From Nocardia sienata NBRC 100364 (GTDB taxonomy: Bacteria > Actinomycetota > Actinomycetes > Mycobacteriales > Mycobacteriaceae): 64,000 nt of DNA. Below the pieces are notes generated by a model. That model saw only the letters and a program-made list of their open reading frames with translations, did no database searches and was not told the DNA's origin. Positions 1 through 9,004 of the stretch are shown here, piece by piece. Positions within the stretch are counted from its first letter, which is position 1, and each line of letters starts with the position of its first letter. Position numbers and translations under genes: made by a program. The stretch lies in NCBI RefSeq assembly GCF_001613205.1, contig NZ_BDBX01000038.1:62001-126000 (forward strand), read 5' to 3'.

Positions 1-59
1 AGTTTGCCGAGCAGTTCCGAGCTGAGGCCGAGTACACGGTCCGGCGCTCCGATCCGTAG

Positions 60-200
60 GTCGCCGGCGGCCCCGCGTCGCCGTCCAGCGCGGCCGCGAG
101 CTTCCAACCCAGGGAGGGCACGGTAGTGCTGTCGGATGACGAAGCCGTCGAGAGCCTGACGCGCTTCGTCTACCGCGGGCTGACCGGGCGCGACTACTGA
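60..200 (+). other. Possible 3' end of an upstream gene, perhaps a TetR regulator
   Basis: An open frame ends at a TGA at 198-200; the same frame has a TAG at 57-59. The last residues (VESLTRFVYRGL, then TGRDY) resemble the final helix of a TetR-type ligand domain. This is only a resemblance over a very short stretch. Either the gene lies upstream and is frameshifted near position 60, or the frame is not coding. The window edge prevents a decision. Confidence 0.22.
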
Positions 201-219
201 CCGCGCCCGGCCGGACCGA

Positions 220-1185
220 TCAGGGCAGCAGCACGATCGATCCGGTGGTCTTACGGCTCTCCAGATCGCGATGTGCCTGTGCGGCCTCGGCCAGCGGGTA
301 GGTCGCGCCGATCCGGACCGTGAGCGAGCCGTCGGCGACGGCCTCGAAGATATCGCCGGCCCGCCAGTCCAGTTCGGCGCGATCGCGGGTGTAGTGGGCG
401 ATATTGGGGCGGGTCACGAACACCGACCCGGCCGCGTTGAGCCGCTGCAGGTCCACCGGTGGCACCGGGCCGCTGGCCGCGCCGAACAGTGCCAGCGTGC
501 CGCGGACCCGTAGCGAGGCCAGGCCGGCGTCGAAGGTGGCCGCGCCCACGCCGTCGTAGACCGCCGCGACACCCTCGCCGCCGGTCAGCTCGCGGACCTG
601 CTCGGCGAGGTCGTCGCCGTAGCGCAGCACCTTCCAGGCGCCGGCGCTGCGCGACAGCGCCTCCTTCTCGTCGGTGGACACCGTGGTGATCACCCGGATG
701 TCGCGTGCCGCGGCCAGTTGGGTGAGCAGCAGCCCGACCCCGCCCGCGCCCGCGTGCACCAGGACCGTCTCGCCCGGTTCGGGGCGGTAGACCGATTCGA
801 TCAGATAGTGCGCCGTCATACCCTGCAGTAGAGCCGAGGCCGCCACCGCCGTGTCGACATCGCCGGGTACTGCCACGGCGACCGCCTCGTCCACCACCGT
901 GCGCGGGGCGTAGCTGTTCGGGGCCGCCGCCCAGGCCACCCGGTCGCCGACGGCGAATCGGGTAACCGCGGAACCGATTTCGGCCACCACTCCGGTGCCC
1001 TCGGAACCCGGAATATAGGGCACCGGGCGCGGGTAGGTGCCGGTGCGGAAGTAGGTGTCGATGAAATTGACGCCGACGGCGTCGATATCGACCAGTAGCT
1101 GTTCGGGTCCGGGCTCCGGATCGGGAACCTCGGCGAGGGTCAGCACTTCCGGACCGCCGTGCCGGTCTACCTGGATCGCGCGCAT
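220..1185 (-). CDS. qor: NADPH:quinone oxidoreductase, zeta-crystallin type
   Basis: A medium-chain dehydrogenase/reductase of about 321 residues without the structural-zinc cysteine loop, so of the quinone oxidoreductase branch, which reduces quinones with NADPH in the cytosol. The N-terminal GroES-like part holds PGSEGTGVVAEIG. The Rossmann part holds the nucleotide-binding loop HAGAGGVGLLL, and GATYPLAEAAQAHRDLES is typical of the C-terminus. I chose the ATG at 1185 (MRAIQVDRHGG), which matches the family's N-terminus; an in-frame codon 10 residues upstream adds unrelated sequence. The neighbourhood matches Rv1454c in M. tuberculosis. Confidence 0.9.
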   Translation of the reverse strand: MRAIQVDRHGGPEVLTLAEVPDPEPGPEQLLVDIDAVGVNFIDTYFRTGTYPRPVPYIPGSEGTGVVAEIGSAVTRFAVGDRVAWAAAPNSYAPRTVVDEAVAVAVPGDVDTAVAASALLQGMTAHYLIESVYRPEPGETVLVHAGAGGVGLLLTQLAAARDIRVITTVSTDEKEALSRSAGAWKVLRYGDDLAEQVRELTGGEGVAAVYDGVGAATFDAGLASLRVRGTLALFGAASGPVPPVDLQRLNAAGSVFVTRPNIAHYTRDRAELDWRAGDIFEAVADGSLTVRIGATYPLAEAAQAHRDLESRKTTGSIVLLP

Positions 1186-1322
1186 GGGTCCAGTTCTACA
1201 CCGGTGCCCGTACACCCAGCGCAGGGGTCCGGCATGGCGGTGCCCGATGTCGCCGTCGTCGCGACCAGGTGGTTCCGACCGGGTCCCGGAGTGCTGTCCT
1301 ACTCGCCGGTAAACTCCTCGGC

Positions 1323-1673
1323 ATGAGTGCAGATTCCGCCACCGCCACCGTCGCCGCTCCGCGTGAGATCGTCGATTCGGTGCGTAAGTTCGTCGCCGCG
1401 CACGGGGGTTCGGCCGAGGCCGTGCCGCAGCCGGTGGGCCGCCGGGGCGTGCGACTCACCCTGGTCGGTTCCGACGGTGTCCTCGGAGATCGGATGGTGG
1501 CCGATGCCGCCACCGCGCAGGCCGTGATCGACGCGGTGGACGGGCTCACCGCCGCCGAGGGCTGGGAACGTGACCTGGTGGCCCGGACCACACCGCGTAC
1601 CGGACACTGGGCGAAGATGGCCGGCTGGGTCGCCGGTCAGACCCGATTCCCGAAGGCTCGCAACGAGAATTGA
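1323..1673 (+). CDS. Conserved hypothetical protein (Rv1455 position)
   Basis: About 116 residues starting at an ATG (MSADSATATV). No catalytic motif or membrane segment is visible. It is a small alpha/beta-looking protein with a basic C-terminus (GQTRFPKARNEN). It lies divergent to the quinone reductase and co-directional with the PucR-type regulator, the place held by the conserved hypothetical Rv1455 in mycobacteria. Function is unknown. An upstream in-frame start at 1269 would add 18 residues that look non-conserved. Confidence 0.7.
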   Translation: MSADSATATVAAPREIVDSVRKFVAAHGGSAEAVPQPVGRRGVRLTLVGSDGVLGDRMVADAATAQAVIDAVDGLTAAEGWERDLVARTTPRTGHWAKMAGWVAGQTRFPKARNEN

Positions 1674-1811
1674 CGCCTGTGGGTGCTCACAGGTGGCCCG
1701 CCCGGGCCGCAGGTAGCTCGAACAGTTTCCCGGCCAAAAACTACTGACGAGTAACCGGTTCGCGCTACCGTTAGTGCCTCGAGCGTCAGCCCCGGGGTAG
1801 AAGGAGCCGAT

Positions 1812-3044
1812 ATGACGGTCAGCAGTCCGACCCGTTCCAGACTCACGGTGTCCGGCCGTCCGATCTCGAACCACCTGCGGGACGTATCGTCCCTGTCGCG
1901 TCAGATGGTCGGTCATTTCGTCGAGCACGTGGCACCGTGCGGGACGCTCCCGGGTGACGCGCTCCAGGGTGATGTCACGGCGGTGACCCGGCTCTGCCTG
2001 GAACTCACGGTGAGTCGGCTCGACGGCCGCGAGCTGCCGGAGAAGATCGAGCAGGTGCGGGAAGCCGCCGCCGAATGGGCGCGCGAGGGTATCCCGATCG
2101 ACACCATCAACCACGCCATCCACGAGGGTTTCAAACTCGGTTTCGACCGCATCATGGCCACCGCGGGACCGGCGGATTCGGCGAACCTGGTCGCCACCGC
2201 GCGCCGGATGCTGGAGATCCTGGACACGATCACCTCGGAGGTGGCGCTGGCCTATGTCGGCGAATACCGGGGAGTGGTCTCCGAACACCACACCGCGGTG
2301 CACACGCTGACCTCGGCGCTGCTCGGCGGGCACAGTACCGCCACCATGGCCCGGGAATGCGGGATCGAGATCGCGCAGGCGTATCAGGTGCTGGCGCTGG
2401 CGGTGGCGCCGCACCCGGACGAATCCGCACCGCAGGTCGACGGCCGGATCGTCGCGCGGCGCAAACTGCGCCGGATCCAGGCCGAACTCGCCCGCAGTTG
2501 CGGGGAGAAGGCGCTGTCGCTGCTCAGCATCGACGGTGGCACGGTGTTGTTGCCCGCGGACGCTTTCCCGGAGGACACCTTGGACGAGTTGATCGCGCGC
2601 CTCGCGCAGGCGGCGCAGGTGCCCGTCACGGGCACCGTGGTCACCGCGGCCACCGCCGAGATCCCCGATGCCACCGACCGTGCCCACGAACTCCTCGACA
2701 CCGTGCAGCGCATCACCGACGGCGGCGGCCTGCACCGGTTCACCGATCTGGCCCTGGAATTCCAGATCACCCGGCCCGGTCCGGCCCGCGAGCATTTGAG
2801 CGCCATACTGGACCCGCTCGACGAACATCCCGAACTACTGGAAACGCTGCGCCAGCACATCGCCAACAACTTCAATCGCCAGCGCACCGCCCGGCTGATG
2901 CATATGCACACCAATACACTGGACTACCGGCTCAAACGAGTCCGGATGCTCACCGGGTTCGATCCCGCGATCCCCACCGGGCTGTGGTATCTGACCTCGG
3001 CGCTGGTCGCGCGCAGCTACCAGAACGGGCCGAACGCGACCTGA
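1812..3044 (+). CDS. PucR/CdaR-type helix-turn-helix transcriptional regulator
   Basis: A 410-residue regulator. The first ~180 residues are helical and resemble an RsbRD-like sensory region. The middle is a GGDEF-like degenerate domain (about 190-320). The C-terminus holds the PucR HTH_30 domain (about 335-385) with NRQRTARLMHMHTNTLDYRL, where the recognition helix is expected. The ATG start at 1812 is preceded by an AAGGAG ribosome site. Its position matches Rv1453 of M. tuberculosis. The ligand and targets are not evident; the adjacent minus-strand ctaA/mptB operon is convergent with it. Confidence 0.82.
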   Translation: MTVSSPTRSRLTVSGRPISNHLRDVSSLSRQMVGHFVEHVAPCGTLPGDALQGDVTAVTRLCLELTVSRLDGRELPEKIEQVREAAAEWAREGIPIDTINHAIHEGFKLGFDRIMATAGPADSANLVATARRMLEILDTITSEVALAYVGEYRGVVSEHHTAVHTLTSALLGGHSTATMARECGIEIAQAYQVLALAVAPHPDESAPQVDGRIVARRKLRRIQAELARSCGEKALSLLSIDGGTVLLPADAFPEDTLDELIARLAQAAQVPVTGTVVTAATAEIPDATDRAHELLDTVQRITDGGGLHRFTDLALEFQITRPGPAREHLSAILDPLDEHPELLETLRQHIANNFNRQRTARLMHMHTNTLDYRLKRVRMLTGFDPAIPTGLWYLTSALVARSYQNGPNAT

Positions 3045-3120
3045 GGCGGGCCGGCGGCGCCGCTGGTCCGCGGAGGTGTCACGAGGCGAGTGGTCCGGCC
3101 GGCCATCCGGCACGGTCGCC

Positions 3121-4119
3121 TCAGGCCGGCTGGGTGCTCGATTCCACGACCGGGGCGGGCAGGCGTTCCCGGGTACGCAGGGACGCCCACAGCGCCGCGG
3201 TCGCGGCGGTGCACAGGGCCGCGCCGCCGACATGGATCGCGACCAGCGCCGCCGGGACATCGGTGAAGTACTGGACGATTCCGATCAGCGACTGCGCGAG
3301 TACCAGCCCGAGCAGGACGAACAGGCGGTCCCGTACCGGTTTGGTGATACCGGTCGCGAAGAGTCCGAAGGCGAGTCCCACCAGGAGGGCGAGGTAGCCG
3401 ACCAGCAGCTGCGAATGCAGATGCACCAGCGTCACGATTTCCACCTCGAGCCGGGCCACCGGCCGATCGATGCTCTTGTCGCCCGCATGGGGACCTGCGG
3501 CGGTCACCAGCGTGCCCGCGACGAGGACCCCGGCCAGCGCGACTCCGCTCAGCGCGGTCAGCCACCGTAGTGGCGCGGGCGCGCGGACTGTGTCGACACC
3601 GTCGTCGGGGGAGGCGACCTTCGCGTACATCACCGCGGCCACCCACACCATGAGCATCGACGCCAGCAGATGCAGCGCGACGGTCCACCAGAGCAGACCG
3701 GACAGCACCGTGATACCGCCGATGCCCGCCTGCAGTACAGTGCCGGCGGGCATCAGCCAGGCATAGATCAGCACTTCGCGCCGCCGCCGGGCGCGGGTGA
3801 CGGCCAAGACTATGAGCGCCGCGCACAGCGTCACCACGAAGGTGAGCATGCGGTTGCCGAACTCCACAGCTTGATGGAGCACGGCCACTTCGGAGACCCC
3901 GATCGGGGTGAAACTGCCCGGGAAGCACTGTGGCCAGGTTGGGCAGCCCAGACCGGACGCGGTGACGCGGACGATGGCGCCGGTCACGGCGATGCCGGCC
4001 TGGGAGGCGATCACCGCCAGCGCGATCAGCAGCTGGGTGCGCCGCGAGGGTAGCGGCAGCCGGTCGACGAGTCGCAGAAATGCGCGATACAGCACGTCCC
4101 GATGGTAGCGGGCGGACAC
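3121..4119 (-). CDS. ctaA: Heme A synthase, COX15/CtaA family
   Basis: An integral membrane protein of about 332 residues with roughly eight hydrophobic helices, which converts heme O to heme A for aa3-type cytochrome oxidase. Family signatures include GAIVRVTASGLGCPTWPQC, with the Cys pair in the first extracytoplasmic loop, and histidines in AVEFGNR, WTVALHLLASM, LVHLHSQ and VAIHVGGA, which are likely heme ligands. The frame opens at a GTG (4119); a GTG eight codons inside is an alternative. It is the last gene of a minus-strand run with mptB and the ABC pair, as in mycobacteria (Rv1456c). Confidence 0.92.
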   Translation of the reverse strand: MSARYHRDVLYRAFLRLVDRLPLPSRRTQLLIALAVIASQAGIAVTGAIVRVTASGLGCPTWPQCFPGSFTPIGVSEVAVLHQAVEFGNRMLTFVVTLCAALIVLAVTRARRRREVLIYAWLMPAGTVLQAGIGGITVLSGLLWWTVALHLLASMLMVWVAAVMYAKVASPDDGVDTVRAPAPLRWLTALSGVALAGVLVAGTLVTAAGPHAGDKSIDRPVARLEVEIVTLVHLHSQLLVGYLALLVGLAFGLFATGITKPVRDRLFVLLGLVLAQSLIGIVQYFTDVPAALVAIHVGGAALCTAATAALWASLRTRERLPAPVVESSTQPA

Positions 4120-4160
4120 CGCCGGTCGGCACCCGGACTACTACAACGTGTCGTGGAAGA

Positions 4161-4952
4161 TCATTCGAAGCGGAACCAGCGGGCCGCCAGCAGACCCGCG
4201 CCGGTACCCCAGACGATCAGCGCGCCCACTCCCAGCCAGTCGACGCCGCCGCTCAGCGCATGTTCCAGCGCGACCGCGAGCGCACCCGAGGGGACCAATC
4301 GCACCAGGGTGTGGACCGCGGTGGGTAGTTCGTCGGAGGCGAAGACCACGCTGGCGATACCGAGCATGACGAACCAGAGGATATTCGCCAGCGCCAACAC
4401 CACTTCGGCTTTGAGCGTGCCGCCGAGCAGCAGGCCCATCGCCGCGAATGTGGCGGTGCCCAGCGCGATCAGCACCGCGCCCAGCAGCAGTCCCAGCGGT
4501 GTCGGCCGCCAGCCCAGTGCCACCCCGATCAGGCCCAGCAGCACTGCCTGCAGAATAACCACCAGCAGGACTGCCCCGCTCTTACCCGCGATGATCCCCC
4601 AGCGCGGCAGGGGAGTGGCACCCAGTCGCTTGAGCGCGCCGTAGCGGCGGTCGAAACCGATGGCGATGGCCTGACCGGTGAACGCGGTCGACATCACCGC
4701 GACCATCATGACGGCGGGCACGATCTTGTCGATCTTGTCCGGCCCCATATCGCCGAAGGGCAGCAGCGCCAGGCCGATCAGCAGGGTCACCGGAATGAAC
4801 ATGGTGAGCAGGAGTTGTTCGCCGTTGCGCAGGAGCAGCACCAGATCGAGCCGGGTCTGCGCGAGCAACATGGCCGCCCGCGGCGCGGGCCGGGGCGCGG
4901 GCGCGAAAGTACCCGGCTCGAACCGGTTGGCCGTCGGCTCCGGCTTGGTCAC
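4161..4952 (-). CDS. ABC-2 type transporter permease
   Basis: A protein of 263 residues with a proline-rich cytosolic N-terminus and about six membrane helices, typical of ABC-2 exporter permeases. It begins at a GTG (4952) with a strong GGGAGG ribosome site just upstream. It lies 58 bp behind the ATPase gene and should form an exporter with it. The substrate is unknown. The same pair (Rv1457c/Rv1458c) flanks ctaA and mptB in mycobacteria, so a link to envelope or respiratory assembly is possible but is inference. Confidence 0.87.
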   Translation of the reverse strand: MTKPEPTANRFEPGTFAPAPRPAPRAAMLLAQTRLDLVLLLRNGEQLLLTMFIPVTLLIGLALLPFGDMGPDKIDKIVPAVMMVAVMSTAFTGQAIAIGFDRRYGALKRLGATPLPRWGIIAGKSGAVLLVVILQAVLLGLIGVALGWRPTPLGLLLGAVLIALGTATFAAMGLLLGGTLKAEVVLALANILWFVMLGIASVVFASDELPTAVHTLVRLVPSGALAVALEHALSGGVDWLGVGALIVWGTGAGLLAARWFRFE

Positions 4953-5010
4953 AAGGCCTCCCTCGAAGCCGATGGATGCACAGCGTTGGCGGAGGTATCG
5001 CGGTATCGCC

Positions 5011-5943
5011 TCATGCGCGCAGATCCCGTCCGGTCAGTTCCAGGAACACGTCCTCGAGCCGGCGCTGATCGATCCGGATATCGGTCGCGAGCACGTTCAC
5101 CCGGGCACACCAGGCGGTCACCGTGGCCAGCACCTGCGGGTTGATCTCGCCCTCCACCAGATACGAGCCGGGGCTGGTCTCCTTCGGGGCGAAACCCTCC
5201 GGCAGCGCCGATTGCAGCAGATCCAGGTCCAGATGCGGTGGCGCGGCGAAACGCAGCTGCCCGGCCGCCCCGTGCGCGGTGACCTCGGCCGGCGTGCCGG
5301 AGGCGACGATGCGCCCGTGGTCGATGATCACCAGATGATCGGCCAGTTCCTCGGCCTCGTCCATGAGATGGGTGGTGAGCAGGACGCTGACCCCGTCGCG
5401 CCGCAGCGCGTCGATCAATTCCCACACCAGGATCCGGGCCTGTGCGTCCATCCCCGCGGTGGGTTCGTCGAGGAAGACGATCTCCGGGCGGCCGACCAGT
5501 GCGCACGCCAGCGACAGCCGCTGCTGCTGGCCACCGGAGAGCCGCCGATAGGGGGTGCGGCGGTGATCGGCCAGACCCAGCACACCGAGCAGCCAGCCCG
5601 GGTCCAGCGGGTGCGCCGAATAGGAGGCGACCAGATCCAGCATTTCCCCGGCGCGCGCGCCCGGATAGGCGCCGCCGCCCTGCAGCATCACCCCGATCCG
5701 CGGGCGCAGTCGCTCGGAATCGGCGATCGGGTCCAGGCCCAGGACCCGCACCCGCCCCGAATCCGGGCGGACGAAGCCCTCGCACATCTCCACCGTGGTG
5801 GTCTTACCGGCGCCGTTCGGACCGAGCAGGGCGAAAACCTGTGCGGGTTCGATGGTGAAACCGATACCGTCCACCGCGATCGTCTCGCCGTAGCGTTTGG
5901 CGACGTGGTCCACCTGTACGGCGGGCACCCGGGAAGCGGTCAC
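5011..5943 (-). CDS. ABC transporter ATP-binding protein (ABC-2 exporter)
   Basis: A 310-residue nucleotide-binding subunit. Walker A is GPNGAGKTT (near residue 40), the Q-loop is MLQGGGAYPG, the signature is RLSGGQQQRLS, Walker B is EIVFLDEPTAG and the switch is TTHLMDEAEE. A C-terminal DUF4162-like extension ends in RRLEDVFLELTGRDLRA. The GTG start overlaps the mptB stop by four bases (GTGA), which indicates translational coupling. It pairs with the downstream permease. Confidence 0.92.
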   Translation of the reverse strand: MTASRVPAVQVDHVAKRYGETIAVDGIGFTIEPAQVFALLGPNGAGKTTTVEMCEGFVRPDSGRVRVLGLDPIADSERLRPRIGVMLQGGGAYPGARAGEMLDLVASYSAHPLDPGWLLGVLGLADHRRTPYRRLSGGQQQRLSLACALVGRPEIVFLDEPTAGMDAQARILVWELIDALRRDGVSVLLTTHLMDEAEELADHLVIIDHGRIVASGTPAEVTAHGAAGQLRFAAPPHLDLDLLQSALPEGFAPKETSPGSYLVEGEINPQVLATVTAWCARVNVLATDIRIDQRRLEDVFLELTGRDLRA

Positions 5944-7784
5944 GAGGTCCCACCGTAGGCCCCGGCCGGCTGTGACGGGGCCGACACCCCCTGCTGTGCC
6001 CGCCAGGGCAGGGAGTTCCGGGTGACCACGATGAACAGCAGCGACACGATCACGGTGGCCACCGCCGACCCGACGATCTGGAACACCTCGAGGTCGGCGC
6101 CGCGCGGCATGAGGATCACACTGACCACCGCGGAGATGCCGATCGCCGGGCCGCGGAATGCGGGCCGGGTGGCCCAGGCCGCCATCGGCACGATGGCCCA
6201 CAGCAGATACCAGGGCTGGACGACCGGGAACAGCAGTACGATCGCGCCCAGCGATACCCCGAGCGCCCCCACCGGATGCAGGCGTCCGGTCCAGGTGGCG
6301 ACGAGCATCCGCACGGTGATGAAACCCGCCACCACGGCGGCGATGGGCCGGGTGATGCTGAGCAACGCGGTGGTGTGGTCGCCGAGGCCGAGCAGGACGC
6401 CGCCGAAACCGGTGACGATGCCCAGCGCGGTGGGCAGCGACATCCAGCTGCGCACCGCGTTCGCCGTGTTCAAGGTGTAGAGCCAGCCGAAGCCGAGACC
6501 GCTGACCGTGCTGATCACCACGGTCACCACCACCGCGATCAGGCCCAGCAACCCGGCCGCGGCCAGGACCGGCCGCAGCCCCGGCCCCCAGCGGCGGGCC
6601 AAGGCCATCCCCGCGAAGCCCAGCGCGATGATCGAGGTGACCTTCACCGAGGACGACAGGCTGATGACGACCGCGCCACCCACCAGCAGTGTCCAGCCGC
6701 GACCGTCCAACGGGGGCGGCCCACCGTCGCCGGGGATTCCGTGGATCGCGCGCAGCATGAACTCCAGGCCCGCGAGCATCAGACCGAGCATCAGCGCGTC
6801 GTTGTGCACCCCGCCGACCAGGTGGAACAGCACCAGCGGATTCGCCACACCCAGCCACAGCGCGCTCACCGGCGCGACCCCGCAGCGCACGGACAAACGC
6901 GGCAGTGCCCAGACGATCAGCGCCACCCCGGCCAGCGCCAGCAGCCGATGCACCCACACCCCGGCCAGAATGTTCTCCCCGGTGAGCTCGGCGATCCCGT
7001 GGCCTATCCACAAGAACAGCGGTCCGTAGGGTGCGGGTGTCTCGCGCCAGATATTGGGAACATTGTTGGTGAGCACATTGTCGATACCGAGCCCGGCGAC
7101 GGGCCCCTCCTGGTACGGGTCGATCCCGCGGGCGGCGATCTCGCTCTGCGCCAAATAGGAGTAGACGTCGTTGCTGAACATCGGCGGCGCCACACACAGC
7201 GGGATGATCCACAGCAGCAGTGTCCGGTCGAACTGGCGCCGGGTGAGCCGGTGCCGCGGCGAACCGCCGATCCCGCCGACGGCGAACCGCCCCAGCAGCA
7301 GCCACGCCAGCACCACGGTCACCGTGCCAACCATGCACATGGCCAGTGATCCGGTGTGCGCCCGCGCGAAGATGCCCAGGACCCGCATGCCCGAGGTCGG
7401 ATTCTGATGCACCGGCTGCGCGCCGATACCGAGGGCGCTGATCGCCATGAGCACGGTGCCGGTGGCACCCATCAGCCGGATCCGGTCCAGTTGCGCTCGC
7501 TCCCGGCGGTCGAGCCCCGGGACCTCGGATTCGTCGCGGTGCAGAATCGCGATGGTGTGATCCGAGGGCGGGACATCGAGTCCGAGGGCGCGCCGCACCA
7601 GTTTCAGTGCGCGCTGCCCGCGCGACGCCACTGCGCCCGGGGCGCCTGCCTGTCCTGCCACGGTCACCGAGACTAGTTCGCCGGGGGCGCCGCCGGTGTC
7701 CGGGCCGCGGCATCGCGTGCGGTCGGGGTCGTGGGCCGGACGCGCGCCGACGGGTTGGCGCCGCACCGCTTCCGAGCCGGACAT
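5940..7784 (-). CDS. mptB: Polyprenol-phosphomannose alpha-1,6-mannosyltransferase
   Basis: A GT-C type membrane glycosyltransferase of 614 residues with more than ten hydrophobic helices. It matches MptB (Rv1459c), which starts the alpha-1,6-mannan core of lipomannan/lipoarabinomannan from polyprenyl-phosphomannose on the outer face of the membrane. Visible family features are the loop AQSEIAARGIDPYQEGP and PAPYGPLFLWIGHGI, near the expected active site. The start is uncertain: the ATG at 7784 gives a long polar N-terminus, and an internal GTG near residue 38 would also fit. It is the first gene of the minus-strand operon. Confidence 0.87.
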   Translation of the reverse strand: MSGSEAVRRQPVGARPAHDPDRTRCRGPDTGGAPGELVSVTVAGQAGAPGAVASRGQRALKLVRRALGLDVPPSDHTIAILHRDESEVPGLDRRERAQLDRIRLMGATGTVLMAISALGIGAQPVHQNPTSGMRVLGIFARAHTGSLAMCMVGTVTVVLAWLLLGRFAVGGIGGSPRHRLTRRQFDRTLLLWIIPLCVAPPMFSNDVYSYLAQSEIAARGIDPYQEGPVAGLGIDNVLTNNVPNIWRETPAPYGPLFLWIGHGIAELTGENILAGVWVHRLLALAGVALIVWALPRLSVRCGVAPVSALWLGVANPLVLFHLVGGVHNDALMLGLMLAGLEFMLRAIHGIPGDGGPPPLDGRGWTLLVGGAVVISLSSSVKVTSIIALGFAGMALARRWGPGLRPVLAAAGLLGLIAVVVTVVISTVSGLGFGWLYTLNTANAVRSWMSLPTALGIVTGFGGVLLGLGDHTTALLSITRPIAAVVAGFITVRMLVATWTGRLHPVGALGVSLGAIVLLFPVVQPWYLLWAIVPMAAWATRPAFRGPAIGISAVVSVILMPRGADLEVFQIVGSAVATVIVSLLFIVVTRNSLPWRAQQGVSAPSQPAGAYGGTS

Positions 7785-8129
7785 CTCCTGGCTACCGTGG
7801 ATCTACAGTGCCCGGCGCGCGGTGTACCACGTCGATGGATGCGCGAACGGCTCGCTGCACGCGCTCCGCAGGGCCCGGCGGCTCGTCCGGGTGCGGTGGA
7901 GTGCGGGGCGCGGGCGCAGCCGGGCAGCAAATTCTCCGGCTCCCCATCGCGTGATCCGCTCTGTCCTCCGGCGCAGTGAAGCACATCACTGCGCTCATCC
8001 GGCGGAGAAGTCGTGCGTGGCTGTTTCTCTCCCGAACAGGCGATTTCGGCGATTCCGGCCGGACCGCGTCGGATCGGGCGACCCGCCTGCTCAGGGCACC
8101 CTTATTAGATTTCGGGAACGAATTCCGCC
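7785..8129. promoter_or_regulatory. Divergent mptB / sufR upstream region
   Basis: This 345-bp gap separates the divergent mptB and sufR starts and must hold both promoters. It contains an inverted repeat at 7971-7994 (GCGCAGTG, 8-bp spacer, CACTGCGC). The sequence becomes more AT-rich from about 8100, just before sufR. I see no convincing gene inside. Confidence 0.5.
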
Positions 8130-8144
8130 ACACTGATGTTGTGA
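8130..8144 (+). promoter_or_regulatory. SufR operator-like inverted repeat
   Basis: The sequence reads ACACT-GATGT-TGTGA, an exact match to the ACACT-N5-TGTGA site that I recall for mycobacterial SufR (from memory). It lies over the probable GTG start of sufR. Neither possible sufR start has a ribosome site, so transcription is probably leaderless and binding here would block initiation. This fits SufR autorepression of the whole suf operon. Confidence 0.72.
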
Positions 8145-9004
8145 AAACTATGGGTTTGCCGAATGTGGACGAAAGGGCTGGTCACCGGGCCGGTACCGGG
8201 TCCGTCGGCGTGCCCGCGACCGGTGGCGAGGGCCATACGCGCGCCGCCATCGTCCGGCTGCTGCTGGAGGAGGGGCCGATCACCGCGACCGCGATCGGCA
8301 GTGCGCTGGGCCTGGCCCCCGCCGGAGTGCGCCGGCATCTGGACGCGCTCATCGAATCGGGTCAGGCACGCGCCGGGCGGTCGGCGCCCTGGCAGCAGAA
8401 GGGTCGCGGCCGGCCGGCCAAGCAGTACCAGCTCACCGCTGCCGGGCGCGGCATGCTCGGGCACGCCTACGACGATCTCGCGGGTGCGGCCATCCGGCAG
8501 CTGCGCGAAATCGGCGGCGAGGCGGCGGTCACCGAATTCGCCCGCCAACGCGCCCGCACCCTGGTCGACGGGATCGAACCGATCCCCGCACACGATGTGG
8601 AGACGCCGGCGGCCGAAGATGACGCACCCGGCGACACCGCGCGGTCGGGTACGGCGGCCAAGGCGGAGGAGATCGCCACGGCGCTCTCGGACGCGGGGTT
8701 CGCCGCGAGTACCCGCCGGGTGGGAGCGGGCGTACAGATCTGCCAGCACCACTGCCCGGTCTCCCATGTGGCCGAGGAATTCCCCGAACTGTGCGAGGCC
8801 GAACTCGAGGCCTTCCGGGAAGTTCTCGGTACCCATGTGCAGCGTCTGGCCACCATCGCCAACGGTGACTGCGCCTGCACCACCCATGTACCACTGACGG
8901 TGCTGCCGACCGCGGCCGCCGATCGACCCACGAACGCTTCACCTTCAACCGTTGCGCAGCCCGCAACGGACGCACCGAACGACTCCGGAAGGAGCGCCGA
9001 ATGA
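8141..9004 (+). CDS. sufR: Iron-sulfur cluster-sensing suf operon repressor SufR
   Basis: About 287 residues. The N-terminal winged helix (about 30-95) contains ITATAIGSALGLAPAGVRRH and the basic wing QQKGRGRPAKQYQL. The C-terminal part carries a cysteine cluster, CQHHC then C after PVSHVAEEFPEL, plus GDCAC, which should bind the Fe-S cluster that controls DNA binding. A GTG at 8141 or an in-frame ATG at 8150 could start it; neither has a Shine-Dalgarno site. Its stop overlaps the sufB ATG (ATGA), so it leads the operon. Confidence 0.9.
   Translation: MKTMGLPNVDERAGHRAGTGSVGVPATGGEGHTRAAIVRLLLEEGPITATAIGSALGLAPAGVRRHLDALIESGQARAGRSAPWQQKGRGRPAKQYQLTAAGRGMLGHAYDDLAGAAIRQLREIGGEAAVTEFARQRARTLVDGIEPIPAHDVETPAAEDDAPGDTARSGTAAKAEEIATALSDAGFAASTRRVGAGVQICQHHCPVSHVAEEFPELCEAELEAFREVLGTHVQRLATIANGDCACTTHVPLTVLPTAAADRPTNASPSTVAQPATDAPNDSGRSAE

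Noticed and set aside
1676..1693. A short hairpin (CCTGTG-N6-CACAGG) after the small conserved gene
   Set aside because: A 6-bp stem is expected by chance in this composition, and no T tract follows.
1299..2828. A 509-codon open frame on the minus strand opposite the PucR-type gene
   Set aside because: It is the mirror of a well-supported regulator; the composition (strings of R, G, H) and lack of any motif show it is a high-GC shadow frame.
5011..7713. A 900-codon minus-strand frame running from the ABC ATPase back through mptB
   Set aside because: Only the part from 5943 onward is coding (ATPase). The rest is another frame of mptB; the GTG at 5943 overlapping the mptB stop is the real start.
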